Notes: generated by a model not told the origin, from the letters alone. A stretch of DNA of 64,000 bases from Crossiella cryophila (GCF_014204915.1 NZ_JACHMH010000001.1:1550001-1614000), one strand, 5' to 3'. Shown: positions 15,916 through 24,599, counted from the first letter of the stretch. Made by a program: numbers and translations.

Positions 15916-17407
15916 GCGCGCGCCAGCGGGCCGTCAGCGCCTTGATGGCCCGCCGGGCGGCGGCCGGACTCACCTGCTCGGGCAGGTCGATGGTCAGCTT
16001 GGCCGCGGCCTCGGCCAGCGCCCGGTGCCCGGCCGTGCCGAGCAGGGTGGCCAGGTCGATCCGCTGCAGCAGCTTCTTGGTGATCGGGCGCTTGGCGTCC
16101 CAGAACACCAGCGCGGACAACAGGGTCGCGGTGGTCCGGCCGCGCAGCAACGCGGTCAGCACCGCGGCCTCGGCCAGGTCGGCGCAGGAGAGGAAGTAGC
16201 AGGTGTCATCCAGCAGCACCGGCCGGTCCCCGATTGGCGCGACCAGCCGGAACTCCACCTTCTTGTACATCCCGGAGATGGCCACCTTGTACGGCGCGAA
16301 GGTGTACTCGCCGATGCCGAACACGCTGAACCGCGGCCGGGCGCGGTAGATCGCCGACCGCCGGTTGTCCAGCGCCTCGGCGTGCGCGAGCAGGTAGCGC
16401 CACAGCTTCGGCGCGGTGCCGGCCAGCGCGGCGGTGTCCTCGCCGAGGCTGCGCTGCGGCAGCACCAGCCTGCGCCGGGCGGTGGTGGTGTTGCCGTGCA
16501 CCAGGTCCGAACTCTTGAGCAGCGGGTAGAGGTGCTCGTCCTCGATCGGCGCCGGACCGGTCAGCTCCATCACCGCGGTGGCGTCGTGCTTGACCCCCTG
16601 CCGCCACTCCAGCTGGCAGGCCCCGTCCGCCTCGGCGGTCCGGTCGTACGCCTCGACATCGGCCACCAGCTTGCCGCGGACCAGGCCGAAATGCCGGGAA
16701 GGCGTTGCCGCGTCGAGGGAATCGTAGAGCGCGCAGGTGTACTCGCCTGGCGTGTCACCGAGCCGGAGGGTGAGCAGACCGGCGTCCACGTTGGCCCCGA
16801 ACCAGCGGTGCGAGTCGATCAGCCGCAGGGTGGCCGCCTCGACCGGGATCTCCTGCTCGGCGCAGTGCCCGAGGATGTTGCGGGCCACCTGGGTCTTGCA
16901 CAGCAGCGCGATGGTCGGCCGGTGCGCGCGCAGTTCGCCGAGCAGCTTCTGCCAGATGTACTCGGCCACGTCGAAGTTGGACTCACCGGTGCGCGCGGCC
17001 ATCCCCGGCCGGTTCCTGGTGTTGGCCTTGACCGGCACGTTCGCCGACCCGAACCGGGTCAGATCGGCCATGGTCACCCAGGGCGGATTGCCCAGCACCA
17101 GCAGTTCGCCCCCGGCCACCCAGGGCAGGTCGGCGCCCAGGTCCAGGCCGAACACGCACTGCTCGCGGATGTCACCGTGCGCCCTGGCCAGTTCGGCGTG
17201 CGCGGGCTGGATCTCCACCCCGATCCGTTGCGGCACACCCAGTTCGGCCGCGGCGGCCAGGAAACTGCCGGTGCCGCAGGTCGGTTCCAGCACCTTGCGG
17301 TAGTCCCGCGGCGGCAGCGTGGCCACCACCGCGCGAGCCAGCGTCAGCGGGGTCTGGAAGTCACCGAACTCGTTGTTGGGCAAGAAGGGTCCGCCATTCT
17401 CGGTCAA
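15905..17407 (-). CDS. Solitary N6-adenine DNA methyltransferase
   Basis: 500 residues from a TTG at 17405-17407. SAM-binding motif I is EPTCGTGSFL (41-50), preceded by the NNEFGDFQTP motif (11-20) common in TaqI-like and type I/IIG methylases; catalytic motif IV is NPPW (107-110), identifying an amino-methyltransferase acting on adenine N6. The C-terminal ~300 residues would form the target-recognition region and include IYRARPRFSVFGIGEYTFAPYKVAISG, typical of Eco57I/type IIG-like enzymes. No nuclease domain or neighbouring restriction gene is visible, so it is an orphan or its partner lies elsewhere. The start is uncertain: it overlaps the end of the upstream GNAT gene by 47 bp. Its 3' end overlaps the fusion gene by 11 bp. 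Confidence 0.82.
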   Translation of the reverse strand: MTENGGPFLPNNEFGDFQTPLTLARAVVATLPPRDYRKVLEPTCGTGSFLAAAAELGVPQRIGVEIQPAHAELARAHGDIREQCVFGLDLGADLPWVAGGELLVLGNPPWVTMADLTRFGSANVPVKANTRNRPGMAARTGESNFDVAEYIWQKLLGELRAHRPTIALLCKTQVARNILGHCAEQEIPVEAATLRLIDSHRWFGANVDAGLLTLRLGDTPGEYTCALYDSLDAATPSRHFGLVRGKLVADVEAYDRTAEADGACQLEWRQGVKHDATAVMELTGPAPIEDEHLYPLLKSSDLVHGNTTTARRRLVLPQRSLGEDTAALAGTAPKLWRYLLAHAEALDNRRSAIYRARPRFSVFGIGEYTFAPYKVAISGMYKKVEFRLVAPIGDRPVLLDDTCYFLSCADLAEAAVLTALLRGRTTATLLSALVFWDAKRPITKKLLQRIDLATLLGTAGHRALAEAAAKLTIDLPEQVSPAAARRAIKALTARWRALSR

Positions 17408-17924
17408 GCAGACCGTAGTGCACGTCGTCGGCGAAACCGTCCCCTTCCCACCACGCCTCGCGGTGCCGTCCCTCCTCGGTGAACCCGGCGGCCAGCGCCG
17501 CCTTCTGCATCGGCACGTTGCGCACCCCGGTGACCAGCCGGACCCGGTGCAGCCCGAGCACGAAGAAGGCGTAGTGGCAGACCACCCGCAGCGCGTCGGT
17601 GGACAGCCCGCGGCCGCGGAAGTCCGACCGCAGCCCGATGCCGATCTCGCCGTTGCGGTGGTGGTAGTCGATCGCCCACAACGTCACCGACCCGGCCAGC
17701 TCCCCGTTCTCCTCGATCGCGAACGTCGCGCTCTTGGGCAGCGGTTTGGACCAGTGGTCATCCACCGGCTCCCAGCTGGCCAGCACCGTCTCCATCGGCA
17801 CCGGGAACCAGGGGGCGGAGGAACTGAGCATGAAACCGGGCACGTCCGCGCGTTGCTCGGCGAAGAGCACCGCGATGTCTTCCTTGGTGCAGGGCCGGAG
17901 CACGACCTTCTCGCCACGCAGCAT
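17361..17924 (-). CDS. GNAT acetyltransferase, RimJ/RimL type
   Basis: 187 residues. The N-terminus LRGEKVVLRPCTKEDIAVL and the acetyl-CoA pyrophosphate loop GIGLRSDFRGRGLSTDALRVVCHYAF (Q/RxxGxG/A) define the RimJ/RimL branch, followed by LHRVRLVTGVRNVPMQKAALAAGFTEEGRHREAWW. These cytosolic enzymes acetylate protein N-termini or small-molecule amines. It precedes the DNA methyltransferase on the minus strand and overlaps it by 47 bp, suggesting one transcript, though no functional connection is known. It is divergent from the AlgJ-like gene, with 108 bp between the starts. Confidence 0.85.
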   Translation of the reverse strand: MLRGEKVVLRPCTKEDIAVLFAEQRADVPGFMLSSSAPWFPVPMETVLASWEPVDDHWSKPLPKSATFAIEENGELAGSVTLWAIDYHHRNGEIGIGLRSDFRGRGLSTDALRVVCHYAFFVLGLHRVRLVTGVRNVPMQKAALAAGFTEEGRHREAWWEGDGFADDVHYGLLDREWRTLLAQQRVR

Positions 17925-18032
17925 TGGCCGAGGCTAACTCCGGCGACCGGTCGTGGCCTCCTATTTTCCGGCCGGACACCGGGCCGGGTGGATCGGCGAA
18001 CACCGACCGTGCCCGCCGGTTACCGTGGTCGG

Positions 18033-19364
18033 GTGAGTGTCCAGGACAACCCGCAGCACCGGCTGCCCGGCGTGCACGAGGCGCTGCTGCCCCGTGAGCA
18101 CGCGCTGCACCGGCCGCGGCACGGCCACCGCCAGCGCACCGCGCTGACCACGGCCGGGATCTTCTTCCTGACCCCGCTGCTGGTCTGGGTGCTGGGCGCC
18201 CGGCCGGAGGCGTTCGAGAACCGGCCGCTGGCGGAGTTCCCGAGCCTGGGCGACGGCTGGGGCTTCTTCACCGGCCTGTCCCAGTGGGCCACCGACCACC
18301 TGGTCTTCCGGCAGGACGCGGTGCGCGCCGCCGACGGGATCAGCGAGGGGCTCTTCGGCGAGTCCGCCCCACTGGACCGCGGCCAGCAGCAGGGCCCGGT
18401 GCCGGGCAACCAGACCAGCTCGCCGCAGCCGCAGCCGAACGCGCCGGACCAGCCGGTCCCGGTGGACCAGCAGACGGTGCTGCCCGGCTTCACCAAGGTC
18501 ATCCAGGGCAAGGACGACTGGCTCTACTTCGGCCTGGACATGCAGGCCAAGTGCGTGCCGGACAAGCCGCTGGACGAGGTGCTCCTCCGGCTGCGCAAGC
18601 TGCGTGCGGTGGTGGAGTCCTCCGGCCGGGCCTTCATCCTGATGATCCCGCCGGACAAGAGCACCATGGAGCCGGGCTACCTGCCGGAGGCCTACGGCGG
18701 CAAGGACTGCGCGAACGCGGCTGGCACCGCGTTCTGGAACCGGTTCAGCGTCGAACCCGGCGTGCTGGACCTGCGGCCCATCCTGAACGAGACCAAGCAG
18801 CGGCTGGGACGGCCGGTCTACCACAAGGACGACACGCACTGGAGTGACGAAGGCGCGGTCTCCGCGGTGCGCTCACTCAGCGAGCGGCTCAACCCAGGGG
18901 TCACCAAGCCCTGGTCGATCTCGCTCGGCGTGCCCTACAGCGGGCCAGGCGACCTGGCGCTGATGTCCGGCAAGCGGGGCAAGGTGGCCGGGTTCCGGTA
19001 CGAGATCCGCCCGGACGGCGCCGAGGACCGGGTGAAGTCGCTGGACAGCAAGTTCACCGAGCCGGAGCGGGTGACCTCCAAGGAGATCCCCGGTGTGGTC
19101 GGCGGCCAGGTGATGATCTTCGGCGACTCGTTCCTGGAGTCCACCGGCCGGTACCTGCACGCCGCGCTGGCCAACTTCACCGCCTACCACTACGGCCACG
19201 CGGTCAAGGATCCGGCGCGCTCGGGCCGGCTGGCCGCCAACAACGACGTGGTCGTCTTCGAGGCCGTCGAGCGCAACCTCACCAGCGGCACCGCGGGCTT
19301 CCTCAGCAACGAGTTCATCGACGCCTTCGGCAAGGAACTGGCGGCAAAACCCCGGCCCAGGTAG
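18033..19364 (+). CDS. AlgJ/AlgX-like SGNH O-acetyltransferase, membrane anchored
   Basis: 443 residues from GTG 18033 (the open frame extends upstream but across the divergent promoter region). A basic cytoplasmic N-terminus and one TM helix (about 38-55) are followed by a Gln/Pro-rich spacer (110-148) and the catalytic domain beginning at GKDDWLYFGLDMQ (159-171). The family catalytic residues are visible: DTHW at 267-270 (Asp-His dyad) and GDSF with the Ser nucleophile at 364-367. AlgJ/AlgX/PatB-type proteins take acetyl from an MBOAT partner and place it on an exported polysaccharide. The MBOAT at 9869-11305 and the GT2 synthase are the obvious partners. Confidence 0.85.
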   Translation: MSVQDNPQHRLPGVHEALLPREHALHRPRHGHRQRTALTTAGIFFLTPLLVWVLGARPEAFENRPLAEFPSLGDGWGFFTGLSQWATDHLVFRQDAVRAADGISEGLFGESAPLDRGQQQGPVPGNQTSSPQPQPNAPDQPVPVDQQTVLPGFTKVIQGKDDWLYFGLDMQAKCVPDKPLDEVLLRLRKLRAVVESSGRAFILMIPPDKSTMEPGYLPEAYGGKDCANAAGTAFWNRFSVEPGVLDLRPILNETKQRLGRPVYHKDDTHWSDEGAVSAVRSLSERLNPGVTKPWSISLGVPYSGPGDLALMSGKRGKVAGFRYEIRPDGAEDRVKSLDSKFTEPERVTSKEIPGVVGGQVMIFGDSFLESTGRYLHAALANFTAYHYGHAVKDPARSGRLAANNDVVVFEAVERNLTSGTAGFLSNEFIDAFGKELAAKPRPR

Positions 19365-19435
19365 GGGAAAGTCCCCAGGCGGTTCGGGGGCTCAGACCTG
19401 GTGTGCGCGCCGGAGTGGCCCGGCAGGCTGGGCGT

Positions 19436-20602
19436 ATGAAGATCACTGGGGTGAAGGCGGTCGCCGCGGTCGGCGCGGCGGTCGTGCTGGCCGGGCTGCC
19501 GATGGCGGCGCAGGCAGGCGAATCGGGCCGGGGGACGCTGTTGTCGGCGACCTCGGTCGGTGGGGTCGAGGCGACGGCGATGCCGGGGTACCTGGCCAGG
19601 TTCAACCTGTCCTCGCCGCTGGCCACCCGCGGGGTGGACGGGTTCCGGATCGAGTACAAAACCGTTGACGCGCAAGGGAAACCCACCACGGCGACCGGGC
19701 TGGTGGCGGTGCCGCGGGGAGCGGGGCGGGAGCTGAACGCGGTCACCTGGTTGCACGGCACCCAGGTCTACCGGGGTGAGCAGGCATCGGTGCGGGCCGA
19801 GAGCGGGGACCGGGCGACCAGCTACCTGTTCGCCTCGGCCGGGAACCTGGCGGTCGCGCCGGACTACCTGGGGCTGGGGCAGGGCGCGGGGTACCACCCG
19901 TACATGCAGAACGGCCCGCTGATCACCGCGAGCGCCGACGCGGTGCGCGCGGCCCGGACGCTGGTGCGGCGGCAGGGGATCGCGGTGGACCGGCGGTTGC
20001 TGGTGACCGGGTTCTCCCAGGGTGGGTCGGGGGCGATGGCCTTCGGGCAGGCGTTGTAGCAGGGGCGGGTGCCGGGGCTGGGGGTGCGGGCGATCGCGGC
20101 GGTCAGCGGGCCGTACGACTTCCCGGCCGCGGTGACCGACGCGCTGGCGGGCAACGTCAAGAACTCAGTGGCCTACCTCGGGTACGCGGTGACCTCCTGG
20201 CAGCGGCTGCACCACCTCTACGACGACCCGGCGAAGGTCTTCCAGAAGCCGGAGCTGGCCGCGTTGTTCGACGGGCACACCCCGCCCCAGGAGATGTTCC
20301 CGAAGCTGCCGGGCAGGCTGGATGAGTTCTTCACGCCGGAGTTCCTGGACCGGCTGCGCAACCCGGAACCGGCACTGCGGGCGATCCTGGCCAGGGAGGG
20401 CACCAGCTGCCAGTGGCGGCCCAGGGTGCCGGTGACCCTGTTCGCGGCCACCGGCGACCAGGACGTGGCCTTCCGGCACAGCGAGACCTGTTCGCGGCAG
20501 AGCGGGGCGCCGGTGGTCAACCTCGGCGGCGTGTCGCACAACAGCTCGGCGCGGCTGGCCGCGGTTCAGACCGTGGCGGACTTCGCCCGGTTCAGCCGGT
20601 AA
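19436..20602 (+). pseudogene. Secreted alpha/beta-hydrolase (lipase-like) interrupted by an amber codon
   Basis: One continuous frame of 388 codons is broken by TAG at 20057-20059. The first part starts at ATG 19436 with a signal peptide (MKITGVKAVAAVGAAVVLAG, then MAAQAGES cleavage region) and contains the nucleophile elbow GFSQGGSGAM about 15 residues before the stop. The second part resumes in frame (QGRVPGLGVRAIAAVSGPYDF) and carries the acid VTLFAATGDQDVAF and His GGVSHNSS of the triad. TAG would be CAG (Gln) after one base change, and the codon before is Leu, the one after Gln. It resembles secretory lipases and S9-like hydrolases. Either a recent nonsense mutation, a sequencing error or stop-codon readthrough. 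Its end overlaps the znuB end by 37 bp. Confidence 0.75.
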
Positions 20603-21435
20603 CCGCCGACCCCCCGGCAGATCAGGTAGATCAGGAAGCTCAGCGCGGTGATGAACGCGCTGACCGGGACGCCTGGGGCCAGTGACAACAGGATGCCGCC
20701 GATGGCCGCCACCTCGGCGAAGAGCACCGAGAGCAGGATCGCCAGGCCGGGCCGGGCGGTGATCCGGGCGGCGGCCGCGCCGGGGGTGACCATCAGGGCC
20801 AGCACCAGCAACGCGCCGACGGTCTGCACGCCCAGCGCGGTCGCCACGCCGACGAGCACCGCGAACAGCGGGGTCAGCAGCCGCACCGGGACACCCCTGG
20901 CGGCCGCGACCTGCTCGTCGGCGCTGGCGAACAGCAGCGGCCGGTAGATCAGCGCGAAGACCAGCAGCACCACCGCGGCGGTGATCGCGAACAGGGCGAG
21001 TTCGCCCGAGTCCACGGTCACGATCTGCCCGATCAGCAGGCTGAATTTATTGTTCGTCCGGGTCGGATTCACCGCCAGCAACAGCACGCCGAGGCCCAGT
21101 CCGAAGGACAGCACCGCGCCGATCACCGAATCCCGCTCGGTGTCCTTCTGCCCGAGCAGGCCCAGCATCAGCGCGGCCACCACCGAACCGAGCAGCGCCC
21201 CGGTGCCCACGCTCAGGCCCAGCAGCAGCGCCGCGGCCGCGCCGGTGAAGGCCAGCTCGGCGGTGCCGTGCACGGCGAAGGACATCTTCCTGGCCACCAC
21301 CATCGGCGCCAGCACCCCGGACACCAGGCCCAGCACCAGCCCGGTGAGCAGCGCGTTCTGTACGAAGTCCTCGTTGAGCAGGGTCAGCGTGAGCTGGAGG
21401 TCGAACAGCTTGGCGAAGAAGGTCTCCAGGCTCAT
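20566..21435 (-). CDS. znuB: Metal (zinc/manganese) ABC transporter permease
   Basis: 289 residues with eight to nine hydrophobic helices. ABC-3 family signatures: QNALLTGLVLGLVSGVLAPMVVARKMSFAVHGTAELAFTGAAAALL near the N-terminus and VQTVGALLVLALMVTPGAAAARIT in the second half. It forms the membrane channel for the ATPase and binding protein encoded just upstream; ATGA overlap with the ATPase gene shows translational coupling. Metal specificity is inferred from the His-rich loop of the binding protein. Confidence 0.88.
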   Translation of the reverse strand: MSLETFFAKLFDLQLTLTLLNEDFVQNALLTGLVLGLVSGVLAPMVVARKMSFAVHGTAELAFTGAAAALLLGLSVGTGALLGSVVAALMLGLLGQKDTERDSVIGAVLSFGLGLGVLLLAVNPTRTNNKFSLLIGQIVTVDSGELALFAITAAVVLLVFALIYRPLLFASADEQVAAARGVPVRLLTPLFAVLVGVATALGVQTVGALLVLALMVTPGAAAARITARPGLAILLSVLFAEVAAIGGILLSLAPGVPVSAFITALSFLIYLICRGVGGYRLNRAKSATV

Positions 21436-22256
21436 CGCAGTTCCTCCGCGGGCTCGCGCACGTGCCTGCAGTCCTCGGCGGTGGTCTCGGCCTCCGCGCC
21501 GACCACCACGATCCGGTCCCGCAGCCGGAGCACCTCGACCCGGGTCCGGTACAGCTCGCTGAGTGTCTCGGTGGTCATCACCTCGGCCGGCGGGCCGATC
21601 CGGAACCGGCCGTCCACCAGGTACAACACCCGGTCGACCTGGTCCAGCACCGGGTTGATCTCGTGCGTCACGAACAGCACCGCCGCGCCGCTCTGCCGGG
21701 CCCGCTCGCCGATCAGCGCGCTGACCACCCGCTGGTGCGCCAGGTCCAGGGAGAGCAGCGGCTCGTCGCAGAGCAGCACCGCGGGCTCGCCGACCAGGGC
21801 CTGGGCCACCCGCAACCGCTGCTGCTCGCCACCGGAGAGCAGCCCGACCGGGGCTTTGGCGTATCCGGCCGCGCCCACCGAGGTCAGCGCGGCGTCGATC
21901 CGGTCCCGGCGGGCAGCCCGCGCACGCAGCGCGAACGGGCCCCAGCGGTGGCCGTCCAGGCCGAGTCCGACCAGGTCCCGGCCGCGCAGGGTGAGCGAGG
22001 TGTCCACCGCGCGCTGCTGCGGGATGTAGCCGATCTTGGTGCTGCCCCGGCGGACCGGCTCGCCGCCGACCTCGGCGGTGCCGCCGGAGAGCGGGTGCAT
22101 GCCCAGCAGCACCCGCAGCAGGCTGGTCTTGCCGGAGCCGTTCGGGCCGAGCACGGCCAGGAACTCACCCGGCGCCACATCCAGGTCCAGCCCGTCCCAC
22201 AGCACCCGGTCGCCGTAGGCGAGCCGGGCCTGCCGGAGGCGGACCGCGGCGGTCAC
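21432..22256 (-). CDS. znuC: Metal (zinc/manganese) ABC transporter ATP-binding protein
   Basis: 274 residues from GTG 22254-22256, which overlaps the stop of the binding-protein gene (GTGA); the longer frame to 22301 is rejected. Walker A is LGPNGSGKTSLLR, the Q-loop IGYIPQQRAVD, the ABC signature LLSGGEQQRLRVAQAL, Walker B VLLCDEPLLSLD and the switch His in LFVTHEINPVL, all typical of ZnuC/MntA-type ATPases. It powers uptake through the permease at 20566-21435. Confidence 0.9.
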   Translation of the reverse strand: MTAAVRLRQARLAYGDRVLWDGLDLDVAPGEFLAVLGPNGSGKTSLLRVLLGMHPLSGGTAEVGGEPVRRGSTKIGYIPQQRAVDTSLTLRGRDLVGLGLDGHRWGPFALRARAARRDRIDAALTSVGAAGYAKAPVGLLSGGEQQRLRVAQALVGEPAVLLCDEPLLSLDLAHQRVVSALIGERARQSGAAVLFVTHEINPVLDQVDRVLYLVDGRFRIGPPAEVMTTETLSELYRTRVEVLRLRDRIVVVGAEAETTAEDCRHVREPAEELR

Positions 22257-23203
22257 TGCTTCAGCGCCGCGGCCAACTTGTCGATCTGCTCGCCCATCCA
22301 CTGGGTGTAGTCCTTGCCCTCCGGGAGCGTCTCGGTGAGTTCGACCACCGCGACGTTCGCCTTGACCGCGTTCTCCTTGACCTGCTTGGTGACCGGTGAC
22401 TCGGTCTGCGGGTTGTACACCAGCACCCTGGCCGTCCGCTCGGTCACCAGCTTCTGGATCTCCGCGATGGCGGCCGCAGGCGGGTCATTCTCCTCCTCGA
22501 CCGCCTTGCTGAACTGGGCCGGGGTGACATCGGCGAGTCCGGCCTCATCCAGCAGGTAGTGCGCGATCGGCTCGGTGGCGGTGACCTTCACGCCGGTGTG
22601 CGCGGCCTTGATCGCGTCCACCTTCTGCTCCAGCGCGTCGATCCTGGCGGTGAACGCCTGCGCGTTGGCGGTGAACTTGTCCTTGGCGTCGGCCTTCAGT
22701 TCGCCGAGCTTGGCGGCGATGGCCTTGGCCACGTCCTCGACCACGTCCAGGTCGTACCAGAGGTGCTCGTTGGCGTGCTCGTGCCCGGCCTCGGCGGTCT
22801 CCGGCTTGGCGTGCTCGTCCTGGCCGGCGACCTTCATCGCCTCGACCACGGGCTTGCCGGTCTCGTTCTTGATGATCTGCGGCACGAAGTCGTCGTAGTG
22901 GCCGCCGTTGAACACCACCAGCGCGGCGCCGCGCACGGTGGCCGCGTCGGCCGCGGTGGACTCGTAGGAGTGCGGGTCGCCGGTCGCGCCAACCACGGCC
23001 TTGACCGAGACCGCGTCCCCGCCGACCGCGCGGGCCACATCGGCCCAGACGTTGGTGGAGGCCACCACGGATAACCTGCCGTCCGCGGCCGGGGCCGGGT
23101 TGCCGCTGTTCGCGGCCGGGGTGCCGCCGCAGGCGGTCAGGGTGAGCGCGGCCGCGGCGAGGGCGGCGACCGCACCCGTCCGCCGGGTGTTACGCGGGGT
23201 CAT
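22253..23203 (-). CDS. znuA: Metal-binding lipoprotein of ABC importer (ZnuA/AdcA-like)
   Basis: 316 residues from ATG 23201-23203, which follows GGAGGAGG. A lipoprotein signal ends in LTLTACGGT (lipobox Cys at about residue 25). The cluster A-I solute-binding fold is shown by VVASTNVWADVARAVGGDAVSVKAVVGATGDPHSYE (first metal His), FNGGHYDDFVPQI, the acidic His-rich loop DEHAKPETAEAGHEHANEHLWYD, and ATEPIAHYLLDEAG with a further His. The His-rich loop favours zinc. It heads a three-gene operon with znuC and znuB. Confidence 0.9.
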   Translation of the reverse strand: MTPRNTRRTGAVAALAAAALTLTACGGTPAANSGNPAPAADGRLSVVASTNVWADVARAVGGDAVSVKAVVGATGDPHSYESTAADAATVRGAALVVFNGGHYDDFVPQIIKNETGKPVVEAMKVAGQDEHAKPETAEAGHEHANEHLWYDLDVVEDVAKAIAAKLGELKADAKDKFTANAQAFTARIDALEQKVDAIKAAHTGVKVTATEPIAHYLLDEAGLADVTPAQFSKAVEEENDPPAAAIAEIQKLVTERTARVLVYNPQTESPVTKQVKENAVKANVAVVELTETLPEGKDYTQWMGEQIDKLAAALKQ

Positions 23204-23237
23204 CGGATCCTCCTCCGAACGGGGTGGCTGCACTCAT

Positions 23238-23276
23238 AAGAATGGAAACCGTTGTCGAGTTCAGCCTAACCCGCCG
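23238..23276 (-). promoter_or_regulatory. Metal-responsive promoter region of znuABC
   Basis: On the minus strand a TAGGCT hexamer (about 23264-23269, possible -10) is followed by the imperfect palindrome AACGGTTTCCATT (23242-23254), a candidate Zur-type operator 40 bases before the gene. The GGTTAGGCT core also resembles the conserved middle of IdeR/DmdR iron boxes, but the flanks match poorly. Assigned as a metal-regulated promoter by context. Confidence 0.35.
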
Positions 23277-23312
23277 GAGCGAGTGCCGGTAACGAGGCGT
23301 GCCTCATATGCG

Positions 23313-23351
23313 GAACGGCGTGGTCACGAATGCATCGCGACCACGCCGTTC
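23313..23351 (-). terminator. Strong hairpin after the msiK-like gene
   Basis: GAACGGCGTGGTC (23313-23325) and its exact complement GACCACGCCGTTC (23339-23351) form a 13-bp stem with a 13-base loop, 17 bases after the ATPase gene stop. No T run; stem strength and place suggest transcription termination. Confidence 0.65.
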
Positions 23352-23367
23352 GGCGAGTAAGACCAGA

Positions 23368-24477
23368 TCAGACGGTGGTCGCCGTGAGGCGGTCGCCGCT
23401 CTCCGGGTGGAACAGGTGGATCTCGCCCTGGTCGCGCAGGCCGACCTTCACGGTCTGGCCAAGCGCCGGGGGAGTACGGCCGTCGACACGCACGGTGAAC
23501 CGCTCCGGGCGGTCGCCGATGCGCACGCTGCCGTAGAGGATCGCGTCCGCGCCCAGCTCCTCGACCAGCTCGACCACCATGCTCATGCCCTCGTCCTCGG
23601 ACGGGACCAGCTTGAGCGACTCCGGCCGGACACCGAAGGTGACCTCGGTCAGGCCTGCCGAGCCGACCTTGTCCAGCACGGTCCGCGGCAGCGGCACCTC
23701 GAAGCCGTCGATCTGGGCTCCGCCGCTGGTCAGCGGCACCGTCTTGAGGTTCATCGCGGGCGAGCCGATGAAGCCGGCGACGAAGGCGTTGGCGGGGGTC
23801 TCATACAGCGCGCGCGGGGTGTCGCACTGCTGCAGCAGACCGTCCTTGAGCACCGCGACCCGGTGACCCATGGTCATCGCCTCGACCTGGTCGTGGGTCA
23901 CGTAGATGGTGGTGGTGCCGAGCCGCTGCTGGAGGGTGGCGATGTTCGCCCTGGTCTCCACCCGCAGCTTGGCGTCCAGGTTGGACAGCGGCTCGTCCAT
24001 CAGGAAGACGCTGGGCTCGCGCACGATCGCCCGGCCCATCGCGACCCGCTGGCGCTGACCACCGGAAAGCGCTTTCGGCTTACGCTCGAGGTACTTCTCG
24101 AGGTCGAGCATCTTGGCCGCCTCGAGGACCTTCTCCTTGATCTGCGGCTTCGGCACGCCGCGGAGCTTGAGCGCGAAGCCCATGTTCTCCCCGACGGTCA
24201 TGTGCGGGTAGAGCGCGTAGGACTGGAACACCATGGCGATGTCGCGGCCCTTCGGCGGCACGTTGGTGACGTCCTTGCCGCCGATCTGGATCGCGCCCTC
24301 GTCGACGTCCTCCAGTCCGGCGAGCATGCGCAGCGCGGTGGACTTGCCGGAGCCGGAGGGGCCCACGAGCACGAGGAACTCGCCATCGGCAATGTCCAGC
24401 TGGAGCTGGTCCACAGCTCGCACCGGGGGAGTGCCCGCGTAGACCCGCGAGGCGTTGACGTAGGCGACCTCGGCCAT
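23368..24477 (-). CDS. msiK: Multi-sugar ABC importer ATPase (MsiK/UgpC type)
   Basis: 369 residues from ATG 24475-24477 (MAEVAYVNASRVYAG), preceded by AAAGGGA. CUT1-type ATPase: Walker A VGPSGSGKSTALRMLAGLE, Q-loop MVFQSYALYPHMTV, signature LSGGQRQRVAMGRAI, Walker B VFLMDEPLSNLD, switch His YVTHDQVEAMTMG, then a C-terminal OB/TOBE regulatory domain (FGVRPESLKLVP). In streptomycetes MsiK energises many carbohydrate importers that lack their own ATPase. Here both sugar importers in the window (24600-27669 and 58379-61603) lack one. It has its own promoter region with a dre-like site, separate from malG by 122 bp. Confidence 0.88.
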   Translation of the reverse strand: MAEVAYVNASRVYAGTPPVRAVDQLQLDIADGEFLVLVGPSGSGKSTALRMLAGLEDVDEGAIQIGGKDVTNVPPKGRDIAMVFQSYALYPHMTVGENMGFALKLRGVPKPQIKEKVLEAAKMLDLEKYLERKPKALSGGQRQRVAMGRAIVREPSVFLMDEPLSNLDAKLRVETRANIATLQQRLGTTTIYVTHDQVEAMTMGHRVAVLKDGLLQQCDTPRALYETPANAFVAGFIGSPAMNLKTVPLTSGGAQIDGFEVPLPRTVLDKVGSAGLTEVTFGVRPESLKLVPSEDEGMSMVVELVEELGADAILYGSVRIGDRPERFTVRVDGRTPPALGQTVKVGLRDQGEIHLFHPESGDRLTATTV

Positions 24478-24557
24478 GTGTGGTCCCTTTCGATGTGATG
24501 CAGGTGACGCCAAACTAGCTGGTGAGCGGTCTCACGTCAGCCCCCTGGGCGACACTA

Positions 24558-24573
24558 ATTGGTAAAGACCACA
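24558..24573. promoter_or_regulatory. Dre-like site upstream of the msiK-like gene
   Basis: On the minus strand TGTGGTCTTTACCAAT keeps the TGGTCT-ACCA skeleton of DasR sites (11 of 16 consensus positions). It is 81 bases before the ATPase start. Weaker than the site at 11393-11408. Confidence 0.4.
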
Positions 24574-24599
24574 GACAGTTGCAGGATGCGCTGCCCGTT

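Noticed and set aside
15905-17407. Complete type IIG restriction-modification enzyme
   Set aside because: About 500 residues with the methylase motifs at the very N-terminus; no PD-(D/E)XK or other nuclease domain is seen.
23258-23276. True iron box for znuABC
   Set aside because: Only the GGTTAGGCT core matches; flanks agree at about 12 of 19 positions, and the sequence works as a -10 region. Kept only as part of a low-confidence promoter call.
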